The notes beneath the pieces are model-generated. The model saw only the letters and a list, made by a program, of their open reading frames with translations, was not told where the DNA came from and searched no databases. From NCBI RefSeq assembly GCF_001187725.1, contig NZ_LGIQ01000017.1, positions 310,001-374,000 on the forward strand: a stretch of 64,000 nt of DNA, given 5' to 3'. Positions 51,228-60,327 of the stretch are shown piece by piece; position 1 is the first letter of the stretch; every line of letters starts with the position of its first letter. The stretch comes from Brevibacillus reuszeri (GTDB lineage: Bacteria; Bacillota; Bacilli; Brevibacillales; Brevibacillaceae). The position numbers and the translations under genes are program-made.

Positions 51228-53765
51228 TTACTGCTTTTGACTGATCATGTTGACAAACAGGCGGAATGCACCTGGAACCAGCTGTGGAATTTCTCTGAAC
51301 CAGGCGAGAGAGCTATAGGTATATGTCCCTTTGCCGTGATGCGCAGTGAGGAAAATCCCTCGAAACTCGGGTTCACCCGGATCACTTGTCGCAATCAGCT
51401 CGGCATATTCACTGCCCCAGCGCGAAGGATTGTAAATAGAGCGCTCCTGTACCCAGCCATCCCAGTCCGCTGACGTAATCAGATTGGGCTGGTGAAACAT
51501 CGGGTGCTCTGGAGCCAGCATGCGTACATCCGATGCTTCATTTGTGACCCGCCAGTCTATCAGCGATTCACCGATAAAAATCGGATACGGAGCAAGCTGC
51601 GGTTTCCATTTATCCTCTGGCTTATGGTATTGCACGACGAGATTTCCGCCGTTTTCCACGTATTGCAGCAGTCGTTGATTACTATCGATCAATTCTCTGC
51701 GGAATCCATAAGCCCGAATACCGAGGATGATCGTATCGTATCGGGACAAATCACCCGATTGAATCTCGTCTGCATCGAGGTTGATACAATTGACGCCTAC
51801 CTGGCGCAAATATTTATCAATATTGTCAAAGCCGCTCGATACATAGCCAATCCGTTGATTCTCCGGAATAGCCAGATCAAATGCCTGAACGACCAGCTCT
51901 GTTGGAAGAATCAAATAGCTTCTCCCCACATGGGGATACTCGATGACCTGCACATGGCGACCAGGTTCTGTGACACCGTCTGTTCCCATCACTTGCGCCA
52001 ATATCCGGTATTTTCCATTTTTTACCTTCTGGGTTGTCTTGACCGTAAACGAAATCGTTTTGGTTTCCCCACGGAACGAAAATGGAACATCCACACTGCT
52101 TGGCTCGGCTGTCCAGCCATCCGGCAGCTGAAGCGATACCTTTGCAGTCGTTGCACCTGTGCGATACTGCTTCAACGTAACTTTCACCGGAATCGTCTCA
52201 TTGGTGTGCAGCGTATTAAATACCACCTGATCCGGTGTCAGAGCCAGTGAATAGGGTGGCAATACGGCTACGCAAGTTTCCGGTTCGACACGAAGCGTGC
52301 TCGCAGTATCAAAGGCAAAGTACTGGGCCTCCACTTCAAGCGCTGGTGGCTTGTAGGGATGAAACAATCGGGCATCGGTAGGAACCGACACCTCATACAC
52401 CGTGCAAACCGTCTGGTTATAAGGCAACCTCGGGAAAGTAGTAGGTGTTAGCGGCTTTGCTGTCCAGCCGCGCGGAACACGCAGCCGCAATTGGACATGC
52501 TCGATTTCAATCGCTCCACCGTTATAAGCCGTAACCGTGACAGTTGTCGTCTGTCCTGCTACCCACTCGCCAGTCTCCGGCTTGATCTTGACCACAAACG
52601 AAAGTGCCTCGGCACTTGCCCGGTTCAACTGTGCTTCTTTAATTCCCAGTCGGTACATGAGATCAATCTTGGTCGTGTTATCGAGAACAGCCGTATGTAC
52701 CTCTTGCTGTACTGCATGAAGCAATGCTTTCATCCGATGCACACGACTCGCAACCTCTGCGAAGCGCGGGTAAGCGGCGAGGACATCCAGGGCTGCGTCG
52801 TGCAGGCGATGGAGGGCTTCTGCCAGCTCTGCTGCCCCCCTCTGCGCTACATCCTCTGCCAGATCCGCAAAGGTCAGTGGCAAACCGGAAAAAAAGTCCC
52901 GTTCTTTTTCCTGCGCAGGAACAACCGTGGCATCCAGTCTGTAGTAGTTGTAAGTAGGTCCTTCGTCGTAATGGACCCCCATGCCCTGGGTTTTATGCAT
53001 GAAGCGCGAGCGCTCGCCCAGCTGAACATAGGAGGATCCGTAGTTTTGATCGTATTCACCGATAGGAACGGCTACATGGTAATCGTCGTTGTCAAGTACT
53101 GGCACATACAGCTTCTTGATCTGCCATGGCAACAGCCCACTCTCCTGATGCTGCGGAAATAGGTCAGGGTCTGCAGCCCCCTGAAAGGCCCGTTGGGTCA
53201 ACAAAGTCATGGCCCGATGATGCCCGTGGGTGGTGGGCTCATTTTCAAAGCAAGCGATTACGACATCAGGACGAAGCTCCCTGATTTTTCGTACCAGTCT
53301 CTCGTAGACAACCTCTTCGCCCCACTTGCGGAAGGTTTCCTCTGCGCATTTGGAAAAACCAAAATCATGGATCGGGTCAATCAGCTCTTCGCTTAAAATA
53401 CCGAGTGTGACATTGCTCATCCGCGATGCTTCTTCCAGCTCTCTTGTACGGATAATGCCTAGAGCAATGCCCTGCTCGCAGCCAATCTCATTTTGTCCAC
53501 CTTCACCTCTGGTGGCGATAATACTGGAGGTGTACACACCTCGTCCCATCGCGAGATAAGCGAGCATCGCACTGTGTTCATCATCCGGATGAGCACCCGC
53601 ATTCATCGCGCTGGCTATCGTGGCAAGCGGCTTAATCGCTGTCCACAGATCGAGCAAGCCATATTCTCCATGCCCGGTACGTGCAAACACAGGGATGGGA
53701 GGGCACGGCAGCCTGGTTGGCGCCACCCCCGAAACATGTTTGTCGATTGACTCACTGCTTTCCAT
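51228..53765 (-). CDS. PIG-L family deacetylase with NEW3 domains, no signal peptide
   Basis: An 845-residue paralogue of the gene downstream, with the same layout: PIG-L domain with GAHPDDEHSAMLAYL and TTHGHHRAMTLLT, helical linker, NEW3 domains and the C-terminal GYVSSGFDNIDKYLRQ region. The N-terminus ESSESIDKHVSGVAPTRLPC has no hydrophobic segment, so it appears cytosolic. AAAGGAGG upstream supports the ATG at 53765; the longer frame to 53972 would overlap the permease gene. The copies are clearly similar but not identical, suggesting an old duplication with different locations or substrates. Confidence 0.83.
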   Translation of the reverse strand: MESSESIDKHVSGVAPTRLPCPPIPVFARTGHGEYGLLDLWTAIKPLATIASAMNAGAHPDDEHSAMLAYLAMGRGVYTSSIIATRGEGGQNEIGCEQGIALGIIRTRELEEASRMSNVTLGILSEELIDPIHDFGFSKCAEETFRKWGEEVVYERLVRKIRELRPDVVIACFENEPTTHGHHRAMTLLTQRAFQGAADPDLFPQHQESGLLPWQIKKLYVPVLDNDDYHVAVPIGEYDQNYGSSYVQLGERSRFMHKTQGMGVHYDEGPTYNYYRLDATVVPAQEKERDFFSGLPLTFADLAEDVAQRGAAELAEALHRLHDAALDVLAAYPRFAEVASRVHRMKALLHAVQQEVHTAVLDNTTKIDLMYRLGIKEAQLNRASAEALSFVVKIKPETGEWVAGQTTTVTVTAYNGGAIEIEHVQLRLRVPRGWTAKPLTPTTFPRLPYNQTVCTVYEVSVPTDARLFHPYKPPALEVEAQYFAFDTASTLRVEPETCVAVLPPYSLALTPDQVVFNTLHTNETIPVKVTLKQYRTGATTAKVSLQLPDGWTAEPSSVDVPFSFRGETKTISFTVKTTQKVKNGKYRILAQVMGTDGVTEPGRHVQVIEYPHVGRSYLILPTELVVQAFDLAIPENQRIGYVSSGFDNIDKYLRQVGVNCINLDADEIQSGDLSRYDTIILGIRAYGFRRELIDSNQRLLQYVENGGNLVVQYHKPEDKWKPQLAPYPIFIGESLIDWRVTNEASDVRMLAPEHPMFHQPNLITSADWDGWVQERSIYNPSRWGSEYAELIATSDPGEPEFRGIFLTAHHGKGTYTYSSLAWFREIPQLVPGAFRLFVNMISQKQ

Positions 53766-53862
53766 GAAAAGCTCCTCCTTTATTGCCATGGCGCGTGGTA
53801 AAACCGCGACGTGGGTCGGGACGGCTGTCACTATACTGCTGTGCCAGCTTTTTTGGCCGTTA

Positions 53863-55590
53863 CTAAACGGCAGTACCGGCCTTATCCCCCGACAGTTTTC
53901 TGGAGATGAACAAGACGATGATGATGACCACGATTTGCAATACGCCATAGGCACACGCGGTACCGAATTCAAAATTATACATGCGTTGGAACACCGCTAC
54001 GGACAAAGGCGTCGTCCGTGGCGTAAAGATCAGGATGGAGGCAACGAATTCTCCGATACACTGTACGAACGCCAACAGCGTTCCGGCGAGAATCCCCCCC
54101 AAAGCCATCGGAAACACAACACGTCTGAAGCTGTACCACCAGGAAGCTCCCAAATTGCGGGCCGCCTCTTCTACCGAAGGGTCCATCTGCATCAGCGTCG
54201 CCGATGTAGAACGGAACACCAAAGGAAGGTGGCGGACAAAGTAGGCGAGGGGAATGATCCAGAACGTTCCGATCAATACTTGCCCAAAGCTGAATACGTT
54301 TGGCTGGCTAAAGGCTGCGATCAGGTTTACGGCAACTACTGTACCAGGCAAAGCCCAAGGCAGCATGATCAGTACGTCCAAAAGTGTCTTGCCACGGAAC
54401 TTGAGTCGAACCATCGAGTAGGCGGCAGCTACACCAAACAGAACAATTCCGATGGAGGCAATCGCAGATAGCTGCAAGCTGTTGGCGATCGGGCGCCACG
54501 TCTTGCTGTCTGTAAACAAATCGATGTAATGACTCATCGTATATTGAGGTGGCATTATCTGTACCGTCCACGTACCGTCTACCGAAAAGGAAATCAGTAC
54601 CAGGACGAGAATTGGCAGCATCAGGATGATCGTGCCGATAAACGACAGCACAATCGTGACATAACGCCCAGCTTTACTCTTGATCTCTGTACGGTGTACA
54701 CTAACCCCTTTGCTGAGGTTCTGGTAATTACGTGCGCCTTGATACCAGCGCATGATCAGCAAAAAGGCTATCGAGACGATGGACAAGATCGTCGATTGTG
54801 TTGCCGCCATGTCCAAGTCCCCATTCGTTCGGGAAAGGTAGATTTGCATGGTCATCGTCCGATCGATCCCAAAAATAAGCGGTGCGGTGTAAGAAGCCAT
54901 CGCGATCATAAACACAAGAAGCGAAGACGCTACAATCGCAGGTGTCAGCATCGGCAGGATGACACGGCGCCAAACCGTGAATCGGTTTGCTCCGAGACTT
55001 GCTGCCGCCTCTTCCAGCGAAGGATCAAGTCCTTTGATGGCAGCCGTTGCCGTCATGAAAAAGTACGGATACATCGTAAACGCATGAACCACAACGACTC
55101 CCCAAAATCCTTTCAGGGAGAAAGGCACTTGTGCCAGATCAAACAGTTCCTTGAACAATCTCGGGAAGATTCCACTTTCTCCATATAAGAAGGTAAACGA
55201 AAGGACCCCAATGAGTGGCGGCAGTGCCATCGGAACAAGTGCCAGGACGGACAAGATTTTTCGTCCGGGGAACTCATAGCGTTCCAGCAAAAACGCCATC
55301 GCCACACCGACAATTCCACAACTGATGACACTCAGGATGGAGATGTAGACGCTGGTCCAAAGTGCTTCCAGATTGGCCGTATGCTCCAGACTGAAAAAGC
55401 GCGTGTAGTTTTTCCACGTAATTTGTTCTTCGACACTGATACTTGCAAGAAAGGTTTCAAACAATGGATAGATGACATATGCGAGTAAGATCAAAAAGAG
55501 CGGCGAAACCAGAACATAGACGAAGGCGGGTGAAGAAGTGATAGACTTCCGTCTGGCTAATGCCGGCACTTGCTGCAAATCTGCTTTCAA
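53863..55590 (-). CDS. Ferric/sugar-phosphate-type ABC permease, two halves fused
   Basis: A 575-residue membrane protein with two tandem permease domains, each with an EAA loop (EEAAASLGANRFTVWRRVI near residue 190 and EEAARNLGASWWYSFRRVV near 480). The group includes FbpB (iron), AfuB (sugar phosphates) and phosphonate permeases. It is encoded next to its ATPase (14 bases) in the ROK operon. Because ROK repressors and kinases of this type handle sugars, a sugar or sugar-phosphate-like substrate is inferred. Confidence 0.92.
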   Translation of the reverse strand: MKADLQQVPALARRKSITSSPAFVYVLVSPLFLILLAYVIYPLFETFLASISVEEQITWKNYTRFFSLEHTANLEALWTSVYISILSVISCGIVGVAMAFLLERYEFPGRKILSVLALVPMALPPLIGVLSFTFLYGESGIFPRLFKELFDLAQVPFSLKGFWGVVVVHAFTMYPYFFMTATAAIKGLDPSLEEAAASLGANRFTVWRRVILPMLTPAIVASSLLVFMIAMASYTAPLIFGIDRTMTMQIYLSRTNGDLDMAATQSTILSIVSIAFLLIMRWYQGARNYQNLSKGVSVHRTEIKSKAGRYVTIVLSFIGTIILMLPILVLVLISFSVDGTWTVQIMPPQYTMSHYIDLFTDSKTWRPIANSLQLSAIASIGIVLFGVAAAYSMVRLKFRGKTLLDVLIMLPWALPGTVVAVNLIAAFSQPNVFSFGQVLIGTFWIIPLAYFVRHLPLVFRSTSATLMQMDPSVEEAARNLGASWWYSFRRVVFPMALGGILAGTLLAFVQCIGEFVASILIFTPRTTPLSVAVFQRMYNFEFGTACAYGVLQIVVIIIVLFISRKLSGDKAGTAV

Positions 55591-55604
55591 TAGCTTCTTC
55601 CCCC

Positions 55605-56681
55605 TTATCCTGCGAAATAGATGCTCTCTTTCGGAATATGCAGCCCGATTGAGTCTCCCCGCTGTTTCACTGGTCTGCCGAGATTAATGGACATACTGCG
55701 CAGCTGTTCCTGTCCGACCATGGTCGTGTAATTCACGCAAGCTCCTGTAAATTCAGACATCTCCACAGATCCGGATACAACATTGGCTCCCTCTGTCACT
55801 GTGCTCTCCTGAACGGATTCAGGTCGGATCGACATCGTAATCGTCTCTCCTTCCGTCAGACGAGCGCGTGGCGAAGCATTTTGTTTCAAGCCGCTCAGCA
55901 CATGGCCGGATGCGATACGTACCTTGACCTCATCCCCCTCGATTCCAACAACCGTTCCTTCCCACAAATTCGTCTCGCCAATAAAGGAGGCGACAAAACG
56001 ATTTACAGGGTGATGGTAAATCTCATGCGGGGTGCCTATCTGCTGTACTTCTCCACTTTGCATAACCATGATCCGATCTGACATGGACATGGCTTCCGCC
56101 TGATCGTGCGTCACGTAGATGGTAGTAATTCCGAGCTCCAGCTGCAGTCGCTTGATTTCAAAACGGGTTTCCTCACGCAGCTTGGCATCCAGGTTGGATA
56201 ATGGTTCATCTAGCAGCAGGATTTGCGGTTCAATCACAAGTGCACGGGCCAGCGCCACCCTTTGCTGCTGTCCGCCAGAGAGCTGGTCAATCCGTCTGTC
56301 TCCGTAGCCCTCCAGTCGTACGAGCTTCATGATGCGCAGGGCGCGTTCCTTTGTATCTGTCTTGTTGATTTTGCGCACCTGTAGTCCAAATGCGATATTT
56401 TCAAACACGGTCATATGCGGGAAAAGAGCATAGTTTTGGAACACCATCCCGGTATTGCGCTTGTGGGGCGGTAATGCCGTAACTTCCTGGCTTCCAAAAC
56501 GGATTTGTCCTTCTGTCGGAAAGTAAAAGCCCGCGATCATTCGCAAGGTGGTTGTTTTGCCGCAACCGCTTGGCCCCAAAAACGTGAAGAATTCACCTGA
56601 TTCAATATGAATGTGAACATCCTCGACTCCTTTTGCATTGCCAAACCGTTTGTATACGTGATCAAGTGTTACGCTGCTCAT
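55605..56681 (-). CDS. ABC transporter ATP-binding protein of the ROK operon
   Basis: A 358-residue ATPase with Walker A GPSGCGKTTTL, signature LSGGQQQRVALARA, Walker B LLLDEPLSNLD and switch YVTHDQAEAM. The C-terminal TOBE-type domain (about 245-358, TMSIRPESVQES) suggests regulation by solute or partner binding. It resembles Fbp/Afu/Pot-type ATPases. The ATG at 56681 follows AAGGAGG; an in-frame ATG at 56738 would add 19 unrelated residues. Confidence 0.94.
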   Translation of the reverse strand: MSSVTLDHVYKRFGNAKGVEDVHIHIESGEFFTFLGPSGCGKTTTLRMIAGFYFPTEGQIRFGSQEVTALPPHKRNTGMVFQNYALFPHMTVFENIAFGLQVRKINKTDTKERALRIMKLVRLEGYGDRRIDQLSGGQQQRVALARALVIEPQILLLDEPLSNLDAKLREETRFEIKRLQLELGITTIYVTHDQAEAMSMSDRIMVMQSGEVQQIGTPHEIYHHPVNRFVASFIGETNLWEGTVVGIEGDEVKVRIASGHVLSGLKQNASPRARLTEGETITMSIRPESVQESTVTEGANVVSGSVEMSEFTGACVNYTTMVGQEQLRSMSINLGRPVKQRGDSIGLHIPKESIYFAG

Positions 56682-56780
56682 CAGGTTTGCTTTCCTCCTT
56701 TGTGGCAAGTCGTGGCCACATGCCCTAGCATTGCACAAGTGACTAGACGGAAAGGAATCATCCTTCCCGTCTAGACGTCA

Positions 56781-57914
56781 TTACTTCTTGCCTTTACCTT
56801 TAATGTTTTCATCCCAATGCTGCATCCACTCTTTTTCTTTTGCAGCCATTACATCCCAATTGAGATCCATCGGTTTGAGCTCCAGATTCTTCATGAAGTC
56901 CGGCAAATCGTCCTTGCTGATATCGGTACGAGCAGGGAACTGGAAGCGCTCCTTAGCCAGCTGTGAAGCCATTTCCGGGCTCATCAGGAATTCCATGAAG
57001 TTTTTCGCTGCATCCATGTTTTTCGCGCCCTTGACGACAGCGATACCGTCTACGAGAATCGGTGCTCCACTCTTTGGATAAATGAAATCATAAGGATGGT
57101 TGTTCTTTTTGCCTTGCAACAGGACATCCTGCAGGTTCCACAGGGAGATTACGCCTTCTTGACGATCTAGCTTAAGGTAGAGGTTGGTTGGGTCTTGGGT
57201 GTATTCCTTCGTATTGGCATCCAGCTTCAACAGCCAGTCGTAGCCTTTTTCAGGTGTATCCGCACCTTGACGGAAGATCATAGCGGAATAAATGGTACGC
57301 ATTGTGCCAGACGGCAAAACGTTACGGATCACGATTTTGTCTTTGAATTTCGGATCGAGCAATTCATCCCAATCTTGTGGCGCTTCTTCTGGCTTGAGCA
57401 CATCCTTGTTGTACATGATGACCTCTGGCAAGAGCATTTCACCATACCAGCGATCTTGCGGGTCTTTGTACAAATCAGGAACCTTGTCAGAGAAGGTAGG
57501 CTTGTAAGCTTCCAGCAGTCCTTCATTAGCAGCTGTGCTCAATGCGGACTGTGTACCACCCCACCAGAAGTCAGCTTGCGGGTTGGCTTTTTCTGCACGA
57601 ACACGCTCCAAAATTTGTTGGGCGCCCATCTCCAGTGTTTCCACCTCGATGTTCGGATACTTCTCCTTGAACTTCGGCAGGACGACTTCAAAAATGTTCT
57701 TATCGCGTCCTGTATAAATAACCAGCTTTTGCGGATCGCCAGACGGAGCTGGTGTCGCCGGTTGTGCTGCTGGCTGTGAGCCGGATCCCCCACTATTATT
57801 GTTGTCAGCAGGTGCAGCTTGTTGTCCTCCTCCAGAGCACGCAGCCACAGTCAAAGCCAAGGAGCTGGCGAATATACCTTGCATCCATTTTTTTATGCTG
57901 TTGGACTTTTTCAA
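56781..57914 (-). CDS. Ferric/sugar-phosphate-type solute-binding lipoprotein of the ROK operon
   Basis: A 377-residue lipoprotein: lipobox VAAC near residue 26, a Gly/Gln/Asn/Pro-rich linker (about 27-60) and a class II binding-protein fold (LVIYTGRDKNIFEVVLPKFK; RVRAEKANPQADFWWGG). The TTG start has GGGGGAG 7 bases upstream. Relatives bind ferric ion, phosphonates or hexose phosphates (AfuA). The ligand is unknown; the neighbours point to an amino-sugar derivative. Confidence 0.9.
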   Translation of the reverse strand: MKKSNSIKKWMQGIFASSLALTVAACSGGGQQAAPADNNNSGGSGSQPAAQPATPAPSGDPQKLVIYTGRDKNIFEVVLPKFKEKYPNIEVETLEMGAQQILERVRAEKANPQADFWWGGTQSALSTAANEGLLEAYKPTFSDKVPDLYKDPQDRWYGEMLLPEVIMYNKDVLKPEEAPQDWDELLDPKFKDKIVIRNVLPSGTMRTIYSAMIFRQGADTPEKGYDWLLKLDANTKEYTQDPTNLYLKLDRQEGVISLWNLQDVLLQGKKNNHPYDFIYPKSGAPILVDGIAVVKGAKNMDAAKNFMEFLMSPEMASQLAKERFQFPARTDISKDDLPDFMKNLELKPMDLNWDVMAAKEKEWMQHWDENIKGKGKK

Positions 57915-57940
57915 AACTTACTCCCCCTCTTCTTCTCTTC

Positions 57941-59122
57941 TCACTCTTTGTCAAGCAGTCTTCTGAACGGAAACGCTTCCAAGACACAATGCACTGCGCC
58001 AATCAAGCCTGCCCGCTCCCCTAAGCTTGCCTTTTCGAGACTCGGCACCTCTGGCACCCACTCGTTCAGCCAATCGTGAATCCGTTTCACCCCTTCTTCG
58101 TCGACGTGGACCATCTCCCCGCTCAGGATTAACAGCTCCGGGTTCAATACACTTACGATGTTTGCCATGCCATACGCCCAATGCCGGTACACATCATCAA
58201 GAAGCCGTTGTGCATCAGCGTGATTTTGACGGGCAAGGCGAATGAGCTCTTCTATGACACTCGACCCTTCCTGAAGGTCGGAGAGAAATCCCTTTGCTTG
58301 CTGCAAAATTCCCGAGGTAGAGTAATTTGTCTCGAAAACACCAGATGCGCCATTCGGGCGGTTATGTACAGGACCAATCATCATAAAGCCGATCTCACCT
58401 GCTGCTTCGTGGCTCCCTCGGTAAAATTGTCCATCCAAAATGATTCCCGCGCCAATCCCTGTACCCACATACATGTAGACGACATTGGAATGACCGACTC
58501 CTGCTCCGCGGACGTATTCGCCCAGTGTCATCATATTCACATCGTTATCGATGATGACAGGCAGTCCGAGACGCTCCTCGATGTTCTGCTGGATCGGCGA
58601 ACCCATCCAGCCCGTGCTGGGTGAAAAACTGACGGTACCACTCCCGCGTTGGGTAACCCCTTGCAAGCCGACGCCCACACCGAGCAGTCTGTCTCGCTTG
58701 ATACCGCTTTCTTCCAGCAATTGCGCAAGACCTGCTGCCAAATCCTCAATGACGGTCTCTCCATTGGAGGGAAGAGCCAGCCGCTTTCGGTAGCGTGCCA
58801 AAAACTCGCCTTTCAGATCAGCAATCGCCATATCCAGTGTGGAACCCTCGAAAATCACTCCTGCAATCGCATACGCCTGGTAATTGTATTCCAAGAGAAT
58901 CGGCTTACGCCCGCCTTTGGAATCTCCCATCCCTACTTCATGGAGCAGACCTTCCTGAATCATCTCATCTACCAGCGCAGAAACACATGGACGACTGAGC
59001 ATTGTCTCCTTGGAAATATCGGCGCGGGAAATCTGACCGTGCTGTATAACCTGCTGCAAAACCTCTCCCTTGTTCAGCTTCTTCACCAGTTTGCTGTTGC
59101 CTGTTTTTCTGGGAACACGCAC
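57941..59122 (-). CDS. ROK family transcriptional repressor
   Basis: A 393-residue NagC/XylR-type repressor. The N-terminal HTH (GQISRADISKETMLSRPCVS) occupies residues 30-75, and the ROK domain has an ATP-site remnant YVGTGIGAGIILDG. The usual zinc motif CxCGxxGCxE is replaced by HNRPNGASGVFE, so the cysteines are absent. It probably binds the sugar inducer. The start (GTG at 59122) is not certain because the ribosome binding site is weak (GGCGAGG close to it). It is the first gene of the operon, and the operator sits just downstream of its promoter, implying autorepression. Confidence 0.88.
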   Translation of the reverse strand: MRVPRKTGNSKLVKKLNKGEVLQQVIQHGQISRADISKETMLSRPCVSALVDEMIQEGLLHEVGMGDSKGGRKPILLEYNYQAYAIAGVIFEGSTLDMAIADLKGEFLARYRKRLALPSNGETVIEDLAAGLAQLLEESGIKRDRLLGVGVGLQGVTQRGSGTVSFSPSTGWMGSPIQQNIEERLGLPVIIDNDVNMMTLGEYVRGAGVGHSNVVYMYVGTGIGAGIILDGQFYRGSHEAAGEIGFMMIGPVHNRPNGASGVFETNYSTSGILQQAKGFLSDLQEGSSVIEELIRLARQNHADAQRLLDDVYRHWAYGMANIVSVLNPELLILSGEMVHVDEEGVKRIHDWLNEWVPEVPSLEKASLGERAGLIGAVHCVLEAFPFRRLLDKE

Positions 59123-59145
59123 GCCTCGCCAATCACCACCATAGA

Positions 59146-59164
59146 GTTAGTTAACTTTACTAAC
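59146..59164. promoter_or_regulatory. Candidate ROK operator
   Basis: On the minus strand GTTAGT, 7 bases, ACTAAC forms a perfect inverted repeat beginning 13 bases after the -10 box. Its position, at the start of the transcript, fits repression by the ROK protein. XylR-type operators have a comparable layout (TTAGTT/AACTAA arms). Confidence 0.7.
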
Positions 59165-59177
59165 AAAGATTACCCAA

Positions 59178-59206
59178 ATTATACCTGCCCAATTTCGAAT
59201 AGTCAA
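59178..59206 (-). promoter_or_regulatory. Strong sigma-A promoter of the ROK/PIG-L operon
   Basis: TTGACT and TATAAT with a 17-base spacer on the minus strand, 55 bases upstream of the ROK start codon. It is the only good promoter found for the whole nine-gene block. Confidence 0.85.
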
Positions 59207-59218
59207 ACAATTTTGCGC

Positions 59219-59257
59219 AAAAAAAGCGAATCCCCTTAAATAGGAATTCGCTTTTTA
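59219..59257 (-). terminator. Terminator of the LysR gene
   Basis: AAAAAGCGAATTCC and GGGGATTCGCTTTTT are near-perfect inverted copies, ending in a long T run on the minus strand. Confidence 0.9.
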
Positions 59258-59261
59258 TCCC

Positions 59262-60143
59262 CTACTCTTCACGTACCGTTTGCCATACATCCTTTACCAG
59301 CTCAATAAACGTTTGAATCGCTGCCTCATTCTTTCGCCGATCCAGGCACACAAGTGAGGTTTCCGCTTTTTTGGAGAACCGATAGAGCTCTGACAATTCT
59401 CCCGTCCGCAACTCCCTCGCAACCAAGGCCGTACTGAGCAGTGCTACTCCCGTTTCGTTCAAAACAGCCCGCTTGATCGTTTCTTCACTGCTGCATTTGA
59501 TTACAGATGGCGGCACATACGCGATTTCCAGCAAGCATTGGGTAATGAATCCATCGAGATTGCACCCCTCCTGATAGGAAAGAAAGGGGTAAGCAGCGAG
59601 AGCCTCCTCCATCGTGCGCCCTTTGATGATGTCCGGTGAGGCGACAAGGGCAAATTCTTCAAGATCGACAATCGTAGAAAAAATTTCGGGCTGTGAGCTG
59701 GCCCCAGCAATAATGCCAATATCCGCTTCATGAGCATGAATCTTTTTCAATGCTTCCTGACTCGTACACGAAATAACCTGCAAATTAACCTGCGGGTGAG
59801 TCTCGACGTACGCCTTGAGCATTTGCGGCATGTATTGTGTGCAGTAAAACTCGGGTGCAGCCACAACGAGTGGTCCTACAGGCAAGTGCAGGCTGTTGAG
59901 CCCTTCTTCCATGTGCTGCAGCACCAGAAACAATTGATCCGTATACTGCTTGACCGTTTTTCCTGCAGGCGTCAAAAAGGTTCGCTTTCCTACCCGATTT
60001 AATAAGGGATGTCCAAGCTCGCGTTCCAATGCCTGAATCTGCAAGGTAATGGTTGGCTGGCTGTACCCCAACAGCTCGGCTGCCTTGGTCAAATTCAGAT
60101 GCTCAGCAGCTACCTGAAACGTTTTTAAATTGCGCAATTCCAT
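59262..60143 (-). CDS. LysR family transcriptional regulator
   Basis: A 293-residue LysR regulator. The N-terminal HTH is clear (ELRNLKTFQVAAEHLNLTKA, LLGYSQPTITLQIQALEREL), followed by the effector domain beginning at LHLPVGPLVVAAPEFYCTQY. GGGAG precedes the ATG. It lies just downstream of the dehydratase gene on the same strand but has its own promoter and terminator. The target is unknown; the neighbouring amino-acid genes are candidates. Confidence 0.9.
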   Translation of the reverse strand: MELRNLKTFQVAAEHLNLTKAAELLGYSQPTITLQIQALERELGHPLLNRVGKRTFLTPAGKTVKQYTDQLFLVLQHMEEGLNSLHLPVGPLVVAAPEFYCTQYMPQMLKAYVETHPQVNLQVISCTSQEALKKIHAHEADIGIIAGASSQPEIFSTIVDLEEFALVASPDIIKGRTMEEALAAYPFLSYQEGCNLDGFITQCLLEIAYVPPSVIKCSSEETIKRAVLNETGVALLSTALVARELRTGELSELYRFSKKAETSLVCLDRRKNEAAIQTFIELVKDVWQTVREE

Positions 60144-60196
60144 ATTGGTTCCACTCCCCCCTTCCCATGCATCCGTTTCTTGTACCTATAGAGAGA

Positions 60197-60226
60197 AGTT
60201 TAGCCGAAGAATGGACTTTTGATCAA
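60197..60226 (-). promoter_or_regulatory. Promoter of the LysR gene
   Basis: TTGATC and TAAACT with an 18-base spacer on the minus strand, about 55 bases before the ATG. Confidence 0.5.
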
Positions 60227-60271
60227 CCGATGCGTTGTCTGATTATCAGCCTGAGTGAATTTACCATTTTT

Positions 60272-60319
60272 TTCAAGAAAAAAGAAAGGAGGCCACTCGC
60301 ACATGCGCCGCCCCCTCCT
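60272..60319 (-). terminator. Terminator of the threonine dehydratase operon
   Basis: On the minus strand GGAGG..GGC.GCGCA pairs with TGCG..G.CCTCC and is followed by TTTCTTTTTTC. Confidence 0.7.
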
Positions 60320-60327
60320 CACTCTTC

